DNA of 64,000 nt. It comes from Tamarix chinensis (Eukaryota > Streptophyta > Magnoliopsida > Caryophyllales > Tamaricaceae). Both the position numbers and the translations under genes were made by a program. Under the pieces are notes generated by a model, which was given only the letters and a program-made list of their open reading frames with translations, was not told the origin of the DNA and did no database searches. Each line of letters opens with the position of its first letter. Position 1 is the first letter of the stretch. Of this stretch, positions 63,408 to 64,000 are shown one piece after another. The stretch lies in the NCBI GenBank assembly GCA_030549775.1, contig CM060172.1, forward strand, positions 56,099,942 to 56,163,941, given 5' to 3'.

Positions 63408-63727
63408 GATGACATCGTTGTGGCTAAAAATAATGTGTTGATTGAAATTTTTTGGTAAGAAAATTTTCTACCAAAATTTATGCTTAAGGAATAGCACCTA
63501 TTATTACTCATAGTGATGATGGATGTCCTCTGTAAGAAGTTTTTAGGAAAAAAATATTTGGGCCCGAGGGGTGGTATTTCCACTTCTTGTATAATAGTGA
63601 TATCATTGTCACTAGAACGCTATAACGATGCGTATTTTTATCCAAAAAATTATCGTTGTTGCATATTAAATAATGATTATATGTCATCACCATAAATAAG
63701 TTTTAGCTACAATAACATGTTGTCATT
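63408..63727. repeat. Foldback element with ~22-27-bp arms
   Basis: The left arm GATGACATCGTTGTGGCTAA (63408) pairs with the right arm TTTTAGCTACAATAACATG, then TTGTCATT (63701-63727), with few mismatches. Short phrases such as ATAACGATG and TTGTCACTA recur inside and outside the arms, as in subterminal repeats of DNA transposons. Confidence 0.5.
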
Positions 63728-64000
63728 ATCACTATTGTCACTATAAATCCTTTCCTTATAGTTAAGAAGTTGTACCTTAAATGGAAAGCCTTTAGTTTGA
63801 AGTTCTATGGTTGATTGAGATGCTTACATAAGATGAGACCATATGATGATCTCTTTAACTTGCAAAATTGCATTGGTTTAACAATTGTATAGCCCTCAAT
63901 ATGATACATATAAACTTCATCCTTATATGTCTATAGATAAGAAGCATGGTTGATGTTTTGTGTTTGATCAATGAAAGAGCCACTAATATTATATAGGTGT
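63728..64000. other. Intergenic, nothing recognised
   Basis: AT-rich with no coding or repeat signal up to the window edge. Confidence 0.3.

Overview
The window is AT-rich nuclear DNA from a flowering plant. This is supported by degenerate Ty3/gypsy polyproteins, an En/Spm (CACTA) transposase of the plant TNP2 type, short inverted-repeat elements, a tRNA-derived SINE, and one plant-type RNA-binding protein gene with GT..AG introns. I cannot name the species. Almost all of the 64 kb is transposon-derived. I see exactly one gene I would call intact, at about 33.5-36.2 kb.

Layout. 1-16 kb: the 3' part of a long LTR, a broken minus-strand Ty3/gypsy element (gag, protease, RT, RNase H, integrase), a solo LTR of that kind, a 4.0-kb solo LTR with a perfect 5-bp target-site duplication (TSD), a SINE with an 18-bp TSD, and two small PIF/Harbinger-like MITEs. 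15.6-26 kb: a broken plus-strand CACTA element split by a 3.8-kb solo LTR (TSD GAGGA). 26-33 kb: a broken minus-strand CACTA element with TNP2, DUF4218, DUF4216 and Ulp1-like parts and subterminal repeats. 33.1-36.4 kb: the RRM gene, five coding exons, predicted 327 residues. 36.4-42.7 kb: AT-rich intergenic DNA with MITEs, a foldback element and a degenerate tandem repeat. 42.7-53.6 kb: partial copies of the long-LTR family around a broken Ty3/gypsy pol fragment, then a copia-LTR-like unit. 53.6-62.1 kb: two long solo LTRs of opposite orientation, one nested in the other. 62.1-64 kb: unassigned sequence and another foldback repeat.

The dominant theme is one family of very long LTRs (about 3.8-4.3 kb, termini TGTAACACC...GGTATTACA). 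At least ten full or partial copies are present, in both orientations, and no internal coding region was recognised. Each longer copy has the same layout: a 5' part with a conserved box, tandem repeats, a strongly strand-biased purine-rich block, and an AT-rich 3' end. The purine-rich block produces many meaningless open frames.

I found no prokaryotic system, CRISPR array, operon, tRNA or rRNA gene, and no convincing new biological system. The most unusual features are structural and are listed as findings. All homology statements come from reading motifs by eye; no database search was run.
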